Shown piece by piece: positions 14,537 through 21,734 of a DNA stretch of 21,734 bases. Made by a program: the position numbers and the translations under genes. Numbering within the stretch: the stretch's first letter is position 1; every line of letters begins with the position of its first letter. The stretch lies in contig CAOOMX010000023.1 of the NCBI GenBank assembly GCA_948497845.1, positions 1 through 21,734 on the forward strand, given 5' to 3'. The notes under the pieces were generated by a model. It saw nothing but the letters and a program-made list of their open reading frames with translations, was not told the origin of the DNA and did no database searches. Source of the DNA: an uncultured Bacilli bacterium. Its GTDB lineage: Bacteria > Bacillota_I > Bacilli_A > RF39 > UBA660.

Positions 14537-15124
14537 ATGCCAAGAAAGAAAAAAGAAGAAATTATTGAAGTAGAAGTTATTGAAAAAGATAGTGAAGAAA
14601 GACAAGATAAAAATGAATTTAAAAAACAAAATAATAATCTAATGATGACTTGTGTTATGGGAGTAGTTGGACTTGTTTTGCTTTTATTGCCTGAAGAGTT
14701 AAATAAAATGATTGGTTATATTATTGGCGGAGCTTTACTAGCAGCAGGTATCATTAGTGTAGTGAAGTATATAAAAGAACAAAATCACGTTAGTTCTATT
14801 GGTCTTATAAGTGGAATTCTTTATGCTATTTTGGGCCTTATTATTGTTCTTAATCCATTATCTATTATGCGGTTAGCTATGATGGTATTGGGTGTATACT
14901 TAATTGTTAATGGGGCTTTAAAGATGCATGCTGGGTATTTGGTTAAAAAAGTAACAGATGGTCTTTGGCAAGGATCTTTTATAGCAGGTGTTATTGTTGT
15001 TATCTTTGGAATCGTGTTGATTTTAAATCCTTTTTCAGGACTAGTAATCACCAAATTAGCTGGAGCCTTTTTATTAATTGTAGCTATTTATGACATTATA
15101 AATCAATATATTATTAATAAATAA
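14537..15124 (+). CDS. HdeD/DUF308-family membrane protein
   Basis: The product has 195 residues. Residues 1-33 are highly charged and cytosolic (RKKKEEIIEVEVIEKDSEE is part of it). After that come six hydrophobic segments, roughly residues 36-52, 57-78, 84-103, 107-128, 144-162 and 168-190. The internal repetition G-x-I-x-x-LNP (GLIIVLNPLS at about 96 and GIVLILNPFS at about 155) is the DUF308/HdeD signature. HdeD helps acid resistance in E. coli, but Firmicutes homologues have no settled role. It is divergent from glmS and shares the intergenic inverted repeat with it. A terminator follows directly, so it is a single-gene unit. Confidence 0.8.
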   Translation: MPRKKKEEIIEVEVIEKDSEERQDKNEFKKQNNNLMMTCVMGVVGLVLLLLPEELNKMIGYIIGGALLAAGIISVVKYIKEQNHVSSIGLISGILYAILGLIIVLNPLSIMRLAMMVLGVYLIVNGALKMHAGYLVKKVTDGLWQGSFIAGVIVVIFGIVLILNPFSGLVITKLAGAFLLIVAIYDIINQYIINK

Positions 15125-15153
15125 AGTGAGTGTTTTATTCACTTTTTCTTTTT
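15123..15153 (+). terminator. terminator after the HdeD-like gene
   Basis: The stem AAAGTGA (15123-15129) / TCACTTT (15139-15145) is followed by a T-rich run. Two bases of the TAA stop codon are part of the left arm. Confidence 0.8.
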
Positions 15154-15163
15154 GAAAAAAATC

Positions 15164-15207
15164 TTCAAAAAGATTGTCAAATATGGTAGAATAGTAGAGT
15201 AAGGTGA
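15164..15207 (+). promoter_or_regulatory. ezrA promoter and ribosome binding site
   Basis: An extended -10 element TGG-TAGAAT (15184-15192) has a weak -35 TTCAAA (15164-15169) at 17 bases. AAGGTGA (15201-15207) is the Shine-Dalgarno for ATG 15214. The leader is only about 15 bases. Confidence 0.6.
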
Positions 15208-15213
15208 CGAAAC

Positions 15214-16929
15214 ATGAATAGAACTGCTTTTTTAATTTTGGCTGGTGTTTATTATATTGTAACAATAATTGTGATTATTGTTGTTTTAGCAATGTTAAAT
15301 AAAAAAGAAAAAAATAAGTTAAAGCTTGAGATAACAGAACTTGAAAAAGAAAAGAATTTAATTATTTCTGCTAGTATGTTATCTGAATTAAATAAAGTAG
15401 AAGCTTTAGTAAATAATGATGAAATGAAACAAAAATATGCAGATTGGCAAGAAAGATTTCATCATATTAGAGATGTTGATATGCCTAAACTTGCTGATAG
15501 TATAAATGAAATTGATGAACTTTTTGAATTAGGAGATTTTAAAGAGTTAAAGGGATTGGTTTTAAAAACAGATTTTGAAGTAAATAGTTTGAAAACGAAA
15601 GCTGATTTTTTGCTTGAAGAAATTAAAGAAATTACTTTAAGTGAAGAAAGAAATAGGGAGACTATTACTAAATTAAAAGCAGATTATCGAGGTATTACTG
15701 GTGAGTATAATGATCACTTAGAAGAGTATGAAATTGTAAAAGTACCTATAGAATTACAGTTTGAAAATGTAGATAAATTATTTACTGCATTTGAAAGTGC
15801 AATGGAGCAAAATGCTTATACAGAAGTAGGTAAAATAGTAAAGGCTATTGATGATATTATATCTAATTTAAAAGTTGTTATTGAAGAAACAAGACCTATT
15901 GTTGCATTAGGAAAAAATTTAATTCCTAAAAAGATTTTGGATATAGAAGCTATTGTTGAGAAAATGACTAAAGATGGATATAATCTAGATTATTTAAATA
16001 TAAAGTATAATATAGAAGAAGCTAATAAAAAAATGCAAGATATTTTTCAAAGACTTAATGTTCTTAATTTAGAAGATTCTTTGTTTGAATTAAAAACGAT
16101 GCATGATTATTTTGATTCCCTTTATAATGACTTTGATAAAGAAAAGATTTCTAAACGTCTTTTTGAGGATTTAGCTAAGAATGTGTTAGGTAAAATAACA
16201 CGTTTGGAAAAAATTAATAATCAACTTTATAAAAAATTGGGAGATATTAAATATAGTTATGATTTAAGTGATGATGAAGTGGCTGTTATTATGGAACTTA
16301 AAGATGAAATTTCTAGTATTCATAATAGCTTTGATAAAATTATTGATGTTTCTAGAAGTCATGTTTTAGCTTATTCTAAATTAGCTCGTGAAATGGAAGT
16401 TGTTAGTTCCAAATTACAAAAAACAGAGGAAAAATTAAATGCAGCATTAAGAACATTGGGAAGTTTAAAAGAAGATGAATTAAGAGCTCGTGAACAATTA
16501 GATGAGATAAAGAAGATATTGTCACAGTCTAAAGAAAAGATTAGAACTTATAAATTACCAGTTGTTCCTAAAAATTATTATGTGGAATTAGCAGAAGCTA
16601 TGGAAGCTATTAATGAAATGATTCGAGAATTAGACAAAAGACCGATTTCTATTAAAACGCTTAATATGCGTGTAGATACAGCTAGAGATTTAGTATTGAA
16701 GGTGTATAATACGATTAATGAAACTATTAAAACGGCTCGTATGGCAGAAACAGCGATTGTGTATGGTAATAGATATAAAATTATGAATAAAGAAGTGGAG
16801 TTTGGCCTTATAAAAGCAGAGAATTTGTTTTATAAAGGAAATTTTAAAAACAGTTTAGAAAATGCAATTAATGCTATAAATATAGTAGAGCCTGGGATTC
16901 ATAAAAGACTTTTGGATGAGTATAAGTAA
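15214..16929 (+). CDS. ezrA: septation ring formation regulator EzrA
   Basis: EzrA is a membrane-anchored negative regulator of FtsZ ring assembly that also links to peptidoglycan synthesis. The 571 residues fit the family. One N-terminal membrane helix (about residues 5-29, ILAGVYYIVTIIVIIVVLAML in part) is followed by a basic KKEKNK stretch and then almost wholly helical, charged sequence, as in the spectrin-like EzrA repeats. The region LEDSLFELKTMHDYFDSLYNDF (in part YFDSLYNDF, near residue 300) corresponds to the family's 'ID.LYD' box. The call is supported by gene order: in bacilli ezrA is followed by the NifZ-type cysteine desulfurase and thiI, the same two genes found here after one inserted gene. 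Confidence 0.88.
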   Translation: MNRTAFLILAGVYYIVTIIVIIVVLAMLNKKEKNKLKLEITELEKEKNLIISASMLSELNKVEALVNNDEMKQKYADWQERFHHIRDVDMPKLADSINEIDELFELGDFKELKGLVLKTDFEVNSLKTKADFLLEEIKEITLSEERNRETITKLKADYRGITGEYNDHLEEYEIVKVPIELQFENVDKLFTAFESAMEQNAYTEVGKIVKAIDDIISNLKVVIEETRPIVALGKNLIPKKILDIEAIVEKMTKDGYNLDYLNIKYNIEEANKKMQDIFQRLNVLNLEDSLFELKTMHDYFDSLYNDFDKEKISKRLFEDLAKNVLGKITRLEKINNQLYKKLGDIKYSYDLSDDEVAVIMELKDEISSIHNSFDKIIDVSRSHVLAYSKLAREMEVVSSKLQKTEEKLNAALRTLGSLKEDELRAREQLDEIKKILSQSKEKIRTYKLPVVPKNYYVELAEAMEAINEMIRELDKRPISIKTLNMRVDTARDLVLKVYNTINETIKTARMAETAIVYGNRYKIMNKEVEFGLIKAENLFYKGNFKNSLENAINAINIVEPGIHKRLLDEYK

Positions 16930-16932
16930 ATG

Positions 16933-16941
16933 TGGTATAAT
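16933..16941 (+). promoter_or_regulatory. extended -10 promoter with almost no leader
   Basis: TGG-TATAAT begins 4 bases after the ezrA stop. The predicted start near 16948 leaves a leader of about 11 bases before ATG 16959, with only GGTG directly against the ATG in place of a spaced Shine-Dalgarno. Confidence 0.5.
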
Positions 16942-16958
16942 AAAGAGCAAAGTTGGTG

Positions 16959-18608
16959 ATGAAATTGAAAAAAATAATACAAGGAATATTGTTAGTCTTG
17001 CTTGTTCCTTTACTAAGTGGCTGGAAATGGGCGGATGTAAGTCATAATACAGAAGTTTTAGATTTAAATCCTATTTGTGGTTATTCTGGTTCAAGCAGTA
17101 ACAAAGATGAAATGGGTTTTCAATCCCTGGCATTTGAAGTGGAGTCATCTGGAATATATATAAGATATGATGGTAAAAATGAACGACAAGTTTTAGTTGA
17201 TGTTGCAAAAAACACTCGTATGAAACATTCTTTTTATATAACAACAGAAAATGATTATTATGAAAAAGCATTAAATTATGAAAATTTTAATATGAATACT
17301 TATTTAAATTATATTAAAAATAATAATGCTTGTCCTGCTAATGTTTTTGTTTGTCAAGATGGAAAAAACTATAAGATGTTAAATAGTATTGATAGCAATA
17401 GTACTTGTTTTTCTTTTAAGAATACGTCTTCAAATATTAAAGATATTGATAAGAATAGTACTTGTTCGGTTGCTAATGCTACTTGTAAAAGATATACTCT
17501 TAAAGATGCAGAAAATAAGTCACTTTTTATTGAGCTTGGTGTAGAAAAAAATGGGAGTAAGTATTATGCAGTAGCTTATAATAGTACGTTTAGAGATGCT
17601 CATATTATTCGTCAGAAAGATGGGTATACAGGAACTCTTAAAAACGGGAATGTTTTTCAATTAATGGACACTTACATTATTAATGCCAATGCTTTTCCTG
17701 ATACTATATATGTAAAGCCAGTAACTACAGATTATGTAAATTATAAATACTTTATATATCGTAGCAAAGAAACTGCTGATAAGGATGATAATAGTGGTAG
17801 TTCAAATAAGAATTGTTATGAAAAAGAGGCTGTGGATTGTAGAAGATATAGTTATAAAGATAATGCTGGAAATAATGTGGGCCTAGAAATAGGAGAAATA
17901 AAAAAGAATAATAAAACAGATCATTATTTCTTACTTACTTATGATAATTATAGTACAGTTACAAAAGCTGCAAATTCGTATTCTATTATTAGCATCAACG
18001 GAGATTCTTATACTATAGAGGATATGCGTGTTTTTGATCGCCCTTATGGAGATATTAATATATCTTTTTCAAACAAATCAGGAGCCAATGGCTATTTTAT
18101 AACAAGAAAAGGTGTTACATCTGATTATGGGGATAATGACATTGATGTTACTCCTGAAACTCCATCTGAAACTCCTCCAGATGAACCTGGAAATTTACAT
18201 CCTGGTACAGAATTAGATGTTCCAATAGGAAATACAGATCCTACTGAGTTTTGTGTAGATACCTCACCAATATGGCAGTTTGTAGGTTATATCTTCTTTA
18301 TTTTAAAAATCTTAATTCCTGTTATCATTATTGTTTTAGGCATTATTGATTTATTTAAAGTCGTAACATCTAATGATGAAAAAGCTATTAATAAAGCAAC
18401 AATGTCAGTGGTTCAACGATTAATAATGGGTATTGCCATTTTCTTTGTTCCTACTTTGGTTTCGTTTATGTTTACAATGTTAAAAGATGCAGTATCTTTT
18501 TTAGAAGCAGCAGAAGCGTGTCAAACTTGTTTGTTAAGACCTACTGGAGATGCATGTAAAGCATATAAAGAACAATCTAATGCTTCAAGAAAAGGAGGAA
18601 ATTCATGA
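16959..18608 (+). CDS. secreted/membrane protein with duplicated domain and VirB2-like two-helix C-terminus
   Basis: I do not recognise this protein as a whole. ATG 16959 gives 549 residues; TTG 16953 and GTG 16956 are in frame. Residues 1-22 are a signal peptide (KLKKIIQGILLVLLVPLLSG). The outer part has about 15 cysteines and two similar blocks of about 100 residues: about 169-268 (TCKRYTLKD ... YFIYRSK) and about 286-385 (DCRRYSYKD ... GYFITRKG). A Pro/Thr-rich linker (about 396-412) leads to two membrane helices, about 442-468 and 488-511, separated by DLFKVVTSNDEKAINKA, the layout of VirB2/TrbC-type T4SS pilins. A Cys-containing tail (CQTC, DAC) ends it. It interrupts the ezrA - cysteine desulfurase order, overlaps the next gene by ATGA and so is probably co-transcribed. 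It may be an envelope protein; a true pilin is doubtful at this size. Confidence 0.7.
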   Translation: MKLKKIIQGILLVLLVPLLSGWKWADVSHNTEVLDLNPICGYSGSSSNKDEMGFQSLAFEVESSGIYIRYDGKNERQVLVDVAKNTRMKHSFYITTENDYYEKALNYENFNMNTYLNYIKNNNACPANVFVCQDGKNYKMLNSIDSNSTCFSFKNTSSNIKDIDKNSTCSVANATCKRYTLKDAENKSLFIELGVEKNGSKYYAVAYNSTFRDAHIIRQKDGYTGTLKNGNVFQLMDTYIINANAFPDTIYVKPVTTDYVNYKYFIYRSKETADKDDNSGSSNKNCYEKEAVDCRRYSYKDNAGNNVGLEIGEIKKNNKTDHYFLLTYDNYSTVTKAANSYSIISINGDSYTIEDMRVFDRPYGDINISFSNKSGANGYFITRKGVTSDYGDNDIDVTPETPSETPPDEPGNLHPGTELDVPIGNTDPTEFCVDTSPIWQFVGYIFFILKILIPVIIIVLGIIDLFKVVTSNDEKAINKATMSVVQRLIMGIAIFFVPTLVSFMFTMLKDAVSFLEAAEACQTCLLRPTGDACKAYKEQSNASRKGGNS

Positions 18609-19735
18609 TTTATCTTGATTATAGTGCCACAACTCCAGTGTCTTATGAAGTTTTAGATACATATAATAAGGTAACAAAAGAGTTTGTGGGGAATGCAAAC
18701 TCTATTCATTCTTTAGGGGTAAAATCTAATAATTTATTAGAAAGTGCTACTAAGCAAATTGGAGAACTTTTTGGAGTTGCTCCGAATGAAATTGTATACA
18801 CTAGTGGAGCAACAGCTGCAAATAATATGGCTATTATTGGATCTGCTTTATCTAATCATAAAAGGGGGAAACATATTATTACTTCTAATTTAGAACATCC
18901 TTCTGTTTATGCAATTTGTGATTATTTAAAAAGTATTGGATTTGAAATAAGTTATGTAAAAAATGATAGTGAAGGTTTAATTGATTTTGATGATTTAAAA
19001 AGCTTGGTTCGGGATGATACTATTTTAGTAAGTATTTGTGCTGTCAATTCAGAATTAGGGATAAGACAGCCTTTAAAAATGATTCGTCAGATTATAAAAA
19101 AAGAGAATGGAAATACTATTTTTCATTCTGATATGACGCAAGCTATCGGAAAAATACCAGTTAATTTTCATGACGTAGATTTGGCGTCGATGAGTGGGCA
19201 TAAATTGTATTGTCCTAAAGGTATTGGCTTTTTATATAAAAGTTCTTTAATTAGACTTACGCCTTTATTATATGGATCAGGGAAATCTAATGATTTAAAT
19301 CCAGGAACACCTCCACTTCCTTTGATTGCATCGTTATCTAAAGCTTGCCGTTTAGCTAATGCTGATTTGGAAAAAAGAGAGCGTTTTTTGGCTTTGTTAA
19401 ATGAAAAAATTGTTACCCATTTGCAAAAATATGAAGATATAAAAATTAATAAAACAAAATATTCTATTCCTCATATATTAAACATTAGTTTAATGAAAGT
19501 AATGCCTGAGGCATTTGTTCATGCTATGGAAAAACATGAGGTTTATTTTAGTACAAATACAGCTTGTTCAAGCACAGACATGTCTAATGCAGTGGTAGCT
19601 GTTTATAACGATACTTTAAGAGCTAAACATACGATACGAATTAGTTTGTCTTATATGACTACGACAGATGAAATAAATAAATTTTTGATGTTGTTTGATC
19701 AAGAATATCAGAAATTAAGAGGATTAATGAACTAA
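18605..19735 (+). CDS. cysteine desulfurase (NifS/IscS family, NifZ-type)
   Basis: This PLP enzyme takes sulfur from cysteine and passes it as persulfide to acceptors. The 376 residues are full length. The start MIYLDYSATTPV, TSGATAANNMAI, HSDMTQAIGK and the PLP lysine in SMSGHK (Lys200) are all present. The catalytic Cys321 is in STNTACSS. The usual GGGQE-x-G-R-x-GT stretch reads GSGKSNDLNPGT, a variant. The start overlaps the previous stop (ATGA at 18605-18608) with AAAAGGAGG upstream. Since thiI follows, the most likely acceptor is ThiI, as for B. subtilis NifZ. A hairpin terminator separates it from thiI, which has its own promoter. Confidence 0.93.
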   Translation: MIYLDYSATTPVSYEVLDTYNKVTKEFVGNANSIHSLGVKSNNLLESATKQIGELFGVAPNEIVYTSGATAANNMAIIGSALSNHKRGKHIITSNLEHPSVYAICDYLKSIGFEISYVKNDSEGLIDFDDLKSLVRDDTILVSICAVNSELGIRQPLKMIRQIIKKENGNTIFHSDMTQAIGKIPVNFHDVDLASMSGHKLYCPKGIGFLYKSSLIRLTPLLYGSGKSNDLNPGTPPLPLIASLSKACRLANADLEKRERFLALLNEKIVTHLQKYEDIKINKTKYSIPHILNISLMKVMPEAFVHAMEKHEVYFSTNTACSSTDMSNAVVAVYNDTLRAKHTIRISLSYMTTTDEINKFLMLFDQEYQKLRGLMN

Positions 19736-19754
19736 ATGCTTTGGGCATTTTTTT
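19734..19754 (+). terminator. terminator after the cysteine desulfurase gene
   Basis: AAATGC (19734-19739) / GCATTT (19745-19750), loop TTTGG, then T residues. The stem starts inside the TAA stop codon. Confidence 0.75.
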
Positions 19755-19755
19755 C

Positions 19756-19799
19756 TTGATAAAAGAGATAGATTGGTGGTATTCTAGTTACAAAAGGAG
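19756..19799 (+). promoter_or_regulatory. thiI promoter and ribosome binding site
   Basis: TTGATA (19756-19761), 18 bases ending in TGG, TATTCT (19780-19785). AAAAGGAG (19792-19799) is a strong Shine-Dalgarno 9 bases before ATG 19809. Confidence 0.55.
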
Positions 19800-19808
19800 T
19801 TTAAATTT

Positions 19809-21002
19809 ATGGAAAAAGTTATCATTATTAAATATGGAGAACTTACTTTGAAGAAGAAAAATAAAAATTTTTTTCTCAAATCATTAAGAGATAATGTTAT
19901 ACATATGTTAAAAGATATAAATCATGAAGTTTATTATGATTTTGGCCGAATGTTTATTTATGTAGATGAAAATGATTTAGAAAAGACAGTTCTTTTATTG
20001 AAAAAAGTTTTTGGTATATATGAAATTATTATTGGTTATAAAGCAGAAGATAGGGATATAGAAAATATAAAGAGAATTATTTTGAATTTGGTGGAAGAAA
20101 AGGAATTTAATTCTTTTAGAGTATCTACAAAAAGAAGCGATAAAACTTATCCTATTACGAGTATGGAAGTAAATAGAATAGTTGCTGGAGAAATATTAAA
20201 AAAAATACCAGGAATACATGTTGATATTCATACACCCAATCTTACTATTTATATAGAAATTAGAAATGAAGAGGTTTTATTTTACTTTGATGGAATAAAA
20301 GCTTTAGGAGGTTATCCTGTTGGTACTTTAGGAAAGGGATTATTAATGTTAAGTGGAGGGATTGATTCTCCAGTAGCAGGATATATGGCTATAAAAAAGG
20401 GAATTAAGATCGAAGCTATTTATTTTGAAAGTCCTCCTCATACAAGCGAACAAGCAAAGAATAAGGTAATGGCTTTAGCTAGAAAATTAGCAGAGTATAA
20501 TACGACAGTTAAGTTACATGTTATTAATTTTACAGAAATACAAGAAACTATTTTAAAAAATATTCCAAAGGATTATTTAATTACCATTATGAGAAGAATG
20601 ATGTATCGTATTAGTGCTATTGTGGCTTCTAGAAGTCGAGCTAATGTGTTAATTAATGGAGAATCTATTGGTCAGGTTGCTAGTCAGACTTTGACGAGTA
20701 TGAAAGTAATTAATGAAGTTGTTAAGCTACCAGTAATTAGACCACTTGCTTGTTTTGATAAAAGTGAAATAATGGAAGTAGCTAGAAAAATAGATACTTA
20801 CGATATTAGTATTTTGCCTTATGAGGATTGTTGCACTGTTTTTGTTCCAACACATCCAGTTATTAATCCAGTTAGTCAAAAATGTATAGAATTTGAAGCG
20901 TTGATTCCATGGGAAGAATTAATTTACAAAGCTATATCAAAACATGAAGTTATTAAGCTTGAAAAAGATTATAATGATAATTCTTATGATGATTTATTAT
21001 AG
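19809..21002 (+). CDS. thiI: tRNA 4-thiouridine synthase ThiI
   Basis: ThiI adenylates U8 of tRNA and exchanges it for sulfur to make 4-thiouridine, a near-UV sensor; in some bacteria it also takes part in thiamine thiazole synthesis. The 397 residues comprise an N-terminal ferredoxin-like region, a THUMP domain (about 60-165) and the PP-loop AANH domain with SGGIDSP at 182-188. The PYEDCCTVFVP stretch (338-347) carries the conserved cysteine. There is no C-terminal rhodanese domain, as in B. subtilis ThiI. In that form the sulfur donor is the dedicated cysteine desulfurase, which is the gene just upstream here. Confidence 0.96.
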   Translation: MEKVIIIKYGELTLKKKNKNFFLKSLRDNVIHMLKDINHEVYYDFGRMFIYVDENDLEKTVLLLKKVFGIYEIIIGYKAEDRDIENIKRIILNLVEEKEFNSFRVSTKRSDKTYPITSMEVNRIVAGEILKKIPGIHVDIHTPNLTIYIEIRNEEVLFYFDGIKALGGYPVGTLGKGLLMLSGGIDSPVAGYMAIKKGIKIEAIYFESPPHTSEQAKNKVMALARKLAEYNTTVKLHVINFTEIQETILKNIPKDYLITIMRRMMYRISAIVASRSRANVLINGESIGQVASQTLTSMKVINEVVKLPVIRPLACFDKSEIMEVARKIDTYDISILPYEDCCTVFVPTHPVINPVSQKCIEFEALIPWEELIYKAISKHEVIKLEKDYNDNSYDDLL

Positions 21003-21074
21003 TAAAAAGTAGATATTTATAGAAGAATTCGTATAATTAAAGAGAATTTACTCATACTATTATTGGTGAAGAAT

Positions 21075-21278
21075 ATGAGTAGGTTTAATGATTATTATTA
21101 TAAAGGTTATGATGTTACAAATAATAATCGATTAGAAAAATTACGTTTTGAATTATCTAATCCTTTTGGATATAATTTGGGATCGAATGCTAGAAGAGTT
21201 GTAGATTATGAAAAAGAAGTTATACGTACAAATCAAGACGTTGTAAAAAATAATGTTATTATGAAAAAGAGCAATTAG
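21075..21278 (+). CDS. small protein of unknown function
   Basis: ATG 21075 with GGTGA (21065-21069) gives 67 residues; TTG 21063 and GTG 21066 are in frame but lie in the ribosome binding site. The protein is hydrophilic, rich in Asn, Tyr, Arg and Lys (for example NDYYYKGYDVTNNNR), with no membrane segment, cysteine or known motif. Coding is supported by the ribosome binding site and by a strong terminator placed exactly over its stop codon. A TATAAT at 21032-21037 may drive it, with a transcript start near 21044, but the -35 region is poor. It follows thiI by 72 bases. Confidence 0.6.
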   Translation: MSRFNDYYYKGYDVTNNNRLEKLRFELSNPFGYNLGSNARRVVDYEKEVIRTNQDVVKNNVIMKKSN

Positions 21279-21298
21279 TGGAAACTAATTGTTTTTTT
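21272..21298 (+). terminator. strong terminator over the stop codon of the small gene
   Basis: Perfect 8-bp stem CAATTAGT (21272-21279) / ACTAATTG (21284-21291) with a GGAA loop and seven T. The TAG stop is within the left arm. Confidence 0.9.
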
Positions 21299-21366
21299 GA
21301 AAAAAATTTTAATAAAAAAAGAAATCGAGGGGTAAGCGAGTTATATATAAGTAGAAAGGAGAAAAT

Positions 21367-21734
21367 ATGAAAGAGATAGAAAGACCCTTATATGATGACT
21401 TGCTTTTTAAAGAAAGCTTTACAGATCCAAGAAATAGAAGGATATTAGAAGATTTTTTGGAAACAATGCTTGGGCGAGAAAAAAGGAAGTTTGTATGAAA
21501 AGTTACAAGTAGAAAGTTAAATTATAGTGATAAACAAATGAGAGGAGATATATTAATCTATTTTGAACAGTATATGATAAATTTGGAATGTTTTACTAAA
21601 TTTGATAAAGAAAGATATGATAAAGCAAGCTGTTATGCTTATCGATTAGCATCAAGTGTAAAAAGAAGTGAAAGGTATATAAGTAGTTTAAATATAATAC
21701 AGATGGTAATAGTAAAGAAGATGAATATCAAGTT
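21367..21734 (+). pseudogene. PD-(D/E)XK nuclease family transposase (Rpn-like), frameshifted, runs off the window
   Basis: AAAGGAG (21355-21361) and ATG 21367 open a frame starting MKEIERPLYDDLLFKESFTD with NRRILEDFLETMLG, the usual N-terminus of this family, but TGA stops it at 21496. The family sequence goes on in another frame (GSLYEKLQVES, 21485-21517), and then back in the first frame after about four bases seem to be missing (NYSDKQMRGDILIYFEQ, from 21520; INLECFTKFDKERYDKASCYAYRL follows, here cited in part as INLECFTKFD). GD and E in GDILIYFE / NLEC fit the D...E part of the nuclease site. Near 21691-21700 the frame may change again. With two or three lesions it is most likely dead. 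The 3' end lies outside the window. Confidence 0.75.

Noticed and set aside
16959..18608. A complete type IV secretion or conjugation locus around the VirB2-like tail
   Set aside because: No VirB4, VirD4, relaxase or other T4SS gene is nearby, and the protein is far larger than a pilin.
1..21734. Mycoplasma-type code with TGA as Trp
   Set aside because: Trp is encoded by TGG throughout and several genes end correctly at TGA (10322, 11602, 18606).
1..21734. tRNA or rRNA genes
   Set aside because: No T-loop GGTTCRANNCC pattern with matching acceptor stems and no rRNA-like stretch was found in the intergenic parts.

Overview
The window is AT-rich (about 30 % GC by eye) chromosomal DNA. TGA is a stop (dGTPase-side M16 gene, surface protein at 16959) and TGG is Trp, so the standard bacterial code applies. 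EzrA, an S4 gene without zinc cysteines, the YmfF/YmfH peptidase pair, a glmS ribozyme and the order ezrA - (insert) - cysteine desulfurase - thiI all point to a low-GC Firmicute of the Bacilli / Erysipelotrichia / uncultured gut Mollicutes-like group. The species cannot be named from the sequence.

Layout. 1-2906: the 3' three quarters of rpoC and its terminator. 2930-6427: an accessory block with two diverged copies of a surface-type C-terminal domain. The first (2939) has no promoter or ribosome binding site. The second is the end of a protein with three fibronectin-III-like repeats, which has a good promoter and start but is broken by frame changes at both ends. A DUF3419-like methyltransferase gene sits between the two copies. 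6455-11622: an RluA pseudouridine synthase overlapping a radical SAM/SPASM gene, then an HD dGTPase-like gene and the two M16 peptidase-family genes, closed by a terminator shared with the convergent rpsD. 11621-14458 (minus strand): rpsD with a probable S4-binding pseudoknot leader, and glmS behind a glmS ribozyme and a consensus promoter. 14488-21298 (plus strand): an HdeD-like membrane protein, ezrA, a secreted or membrane protein with a VirB2-like two-helix end, cysteine desulfurase, thiI and a small unknown gene. 21367-end: a broken PD-(D/E)XK transposase-family nuclease.

The core genes serve transcription, translation, amino-sugar synthesis for the cell wall, division and tRNA thiolation. 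The cysteine desulfurase probably feeds sulfur to ThiI. The genome is tightly packed: starts overlap stops, several terminator hairpins contain the stop codon of the gene they end, and some transcripts appear to have almost no leader.

The parts that look least described are the duplicated FN3/C-terminal-domain surface cassettes with their out-of-frame junctions, the two-repeat VirB2-like protein inserted in the ezrA-iscS-thiI block, and the possible functional link between the radical SAM/SPASM enzyme and the M16 pair. None of these can be proved from sequence alone.
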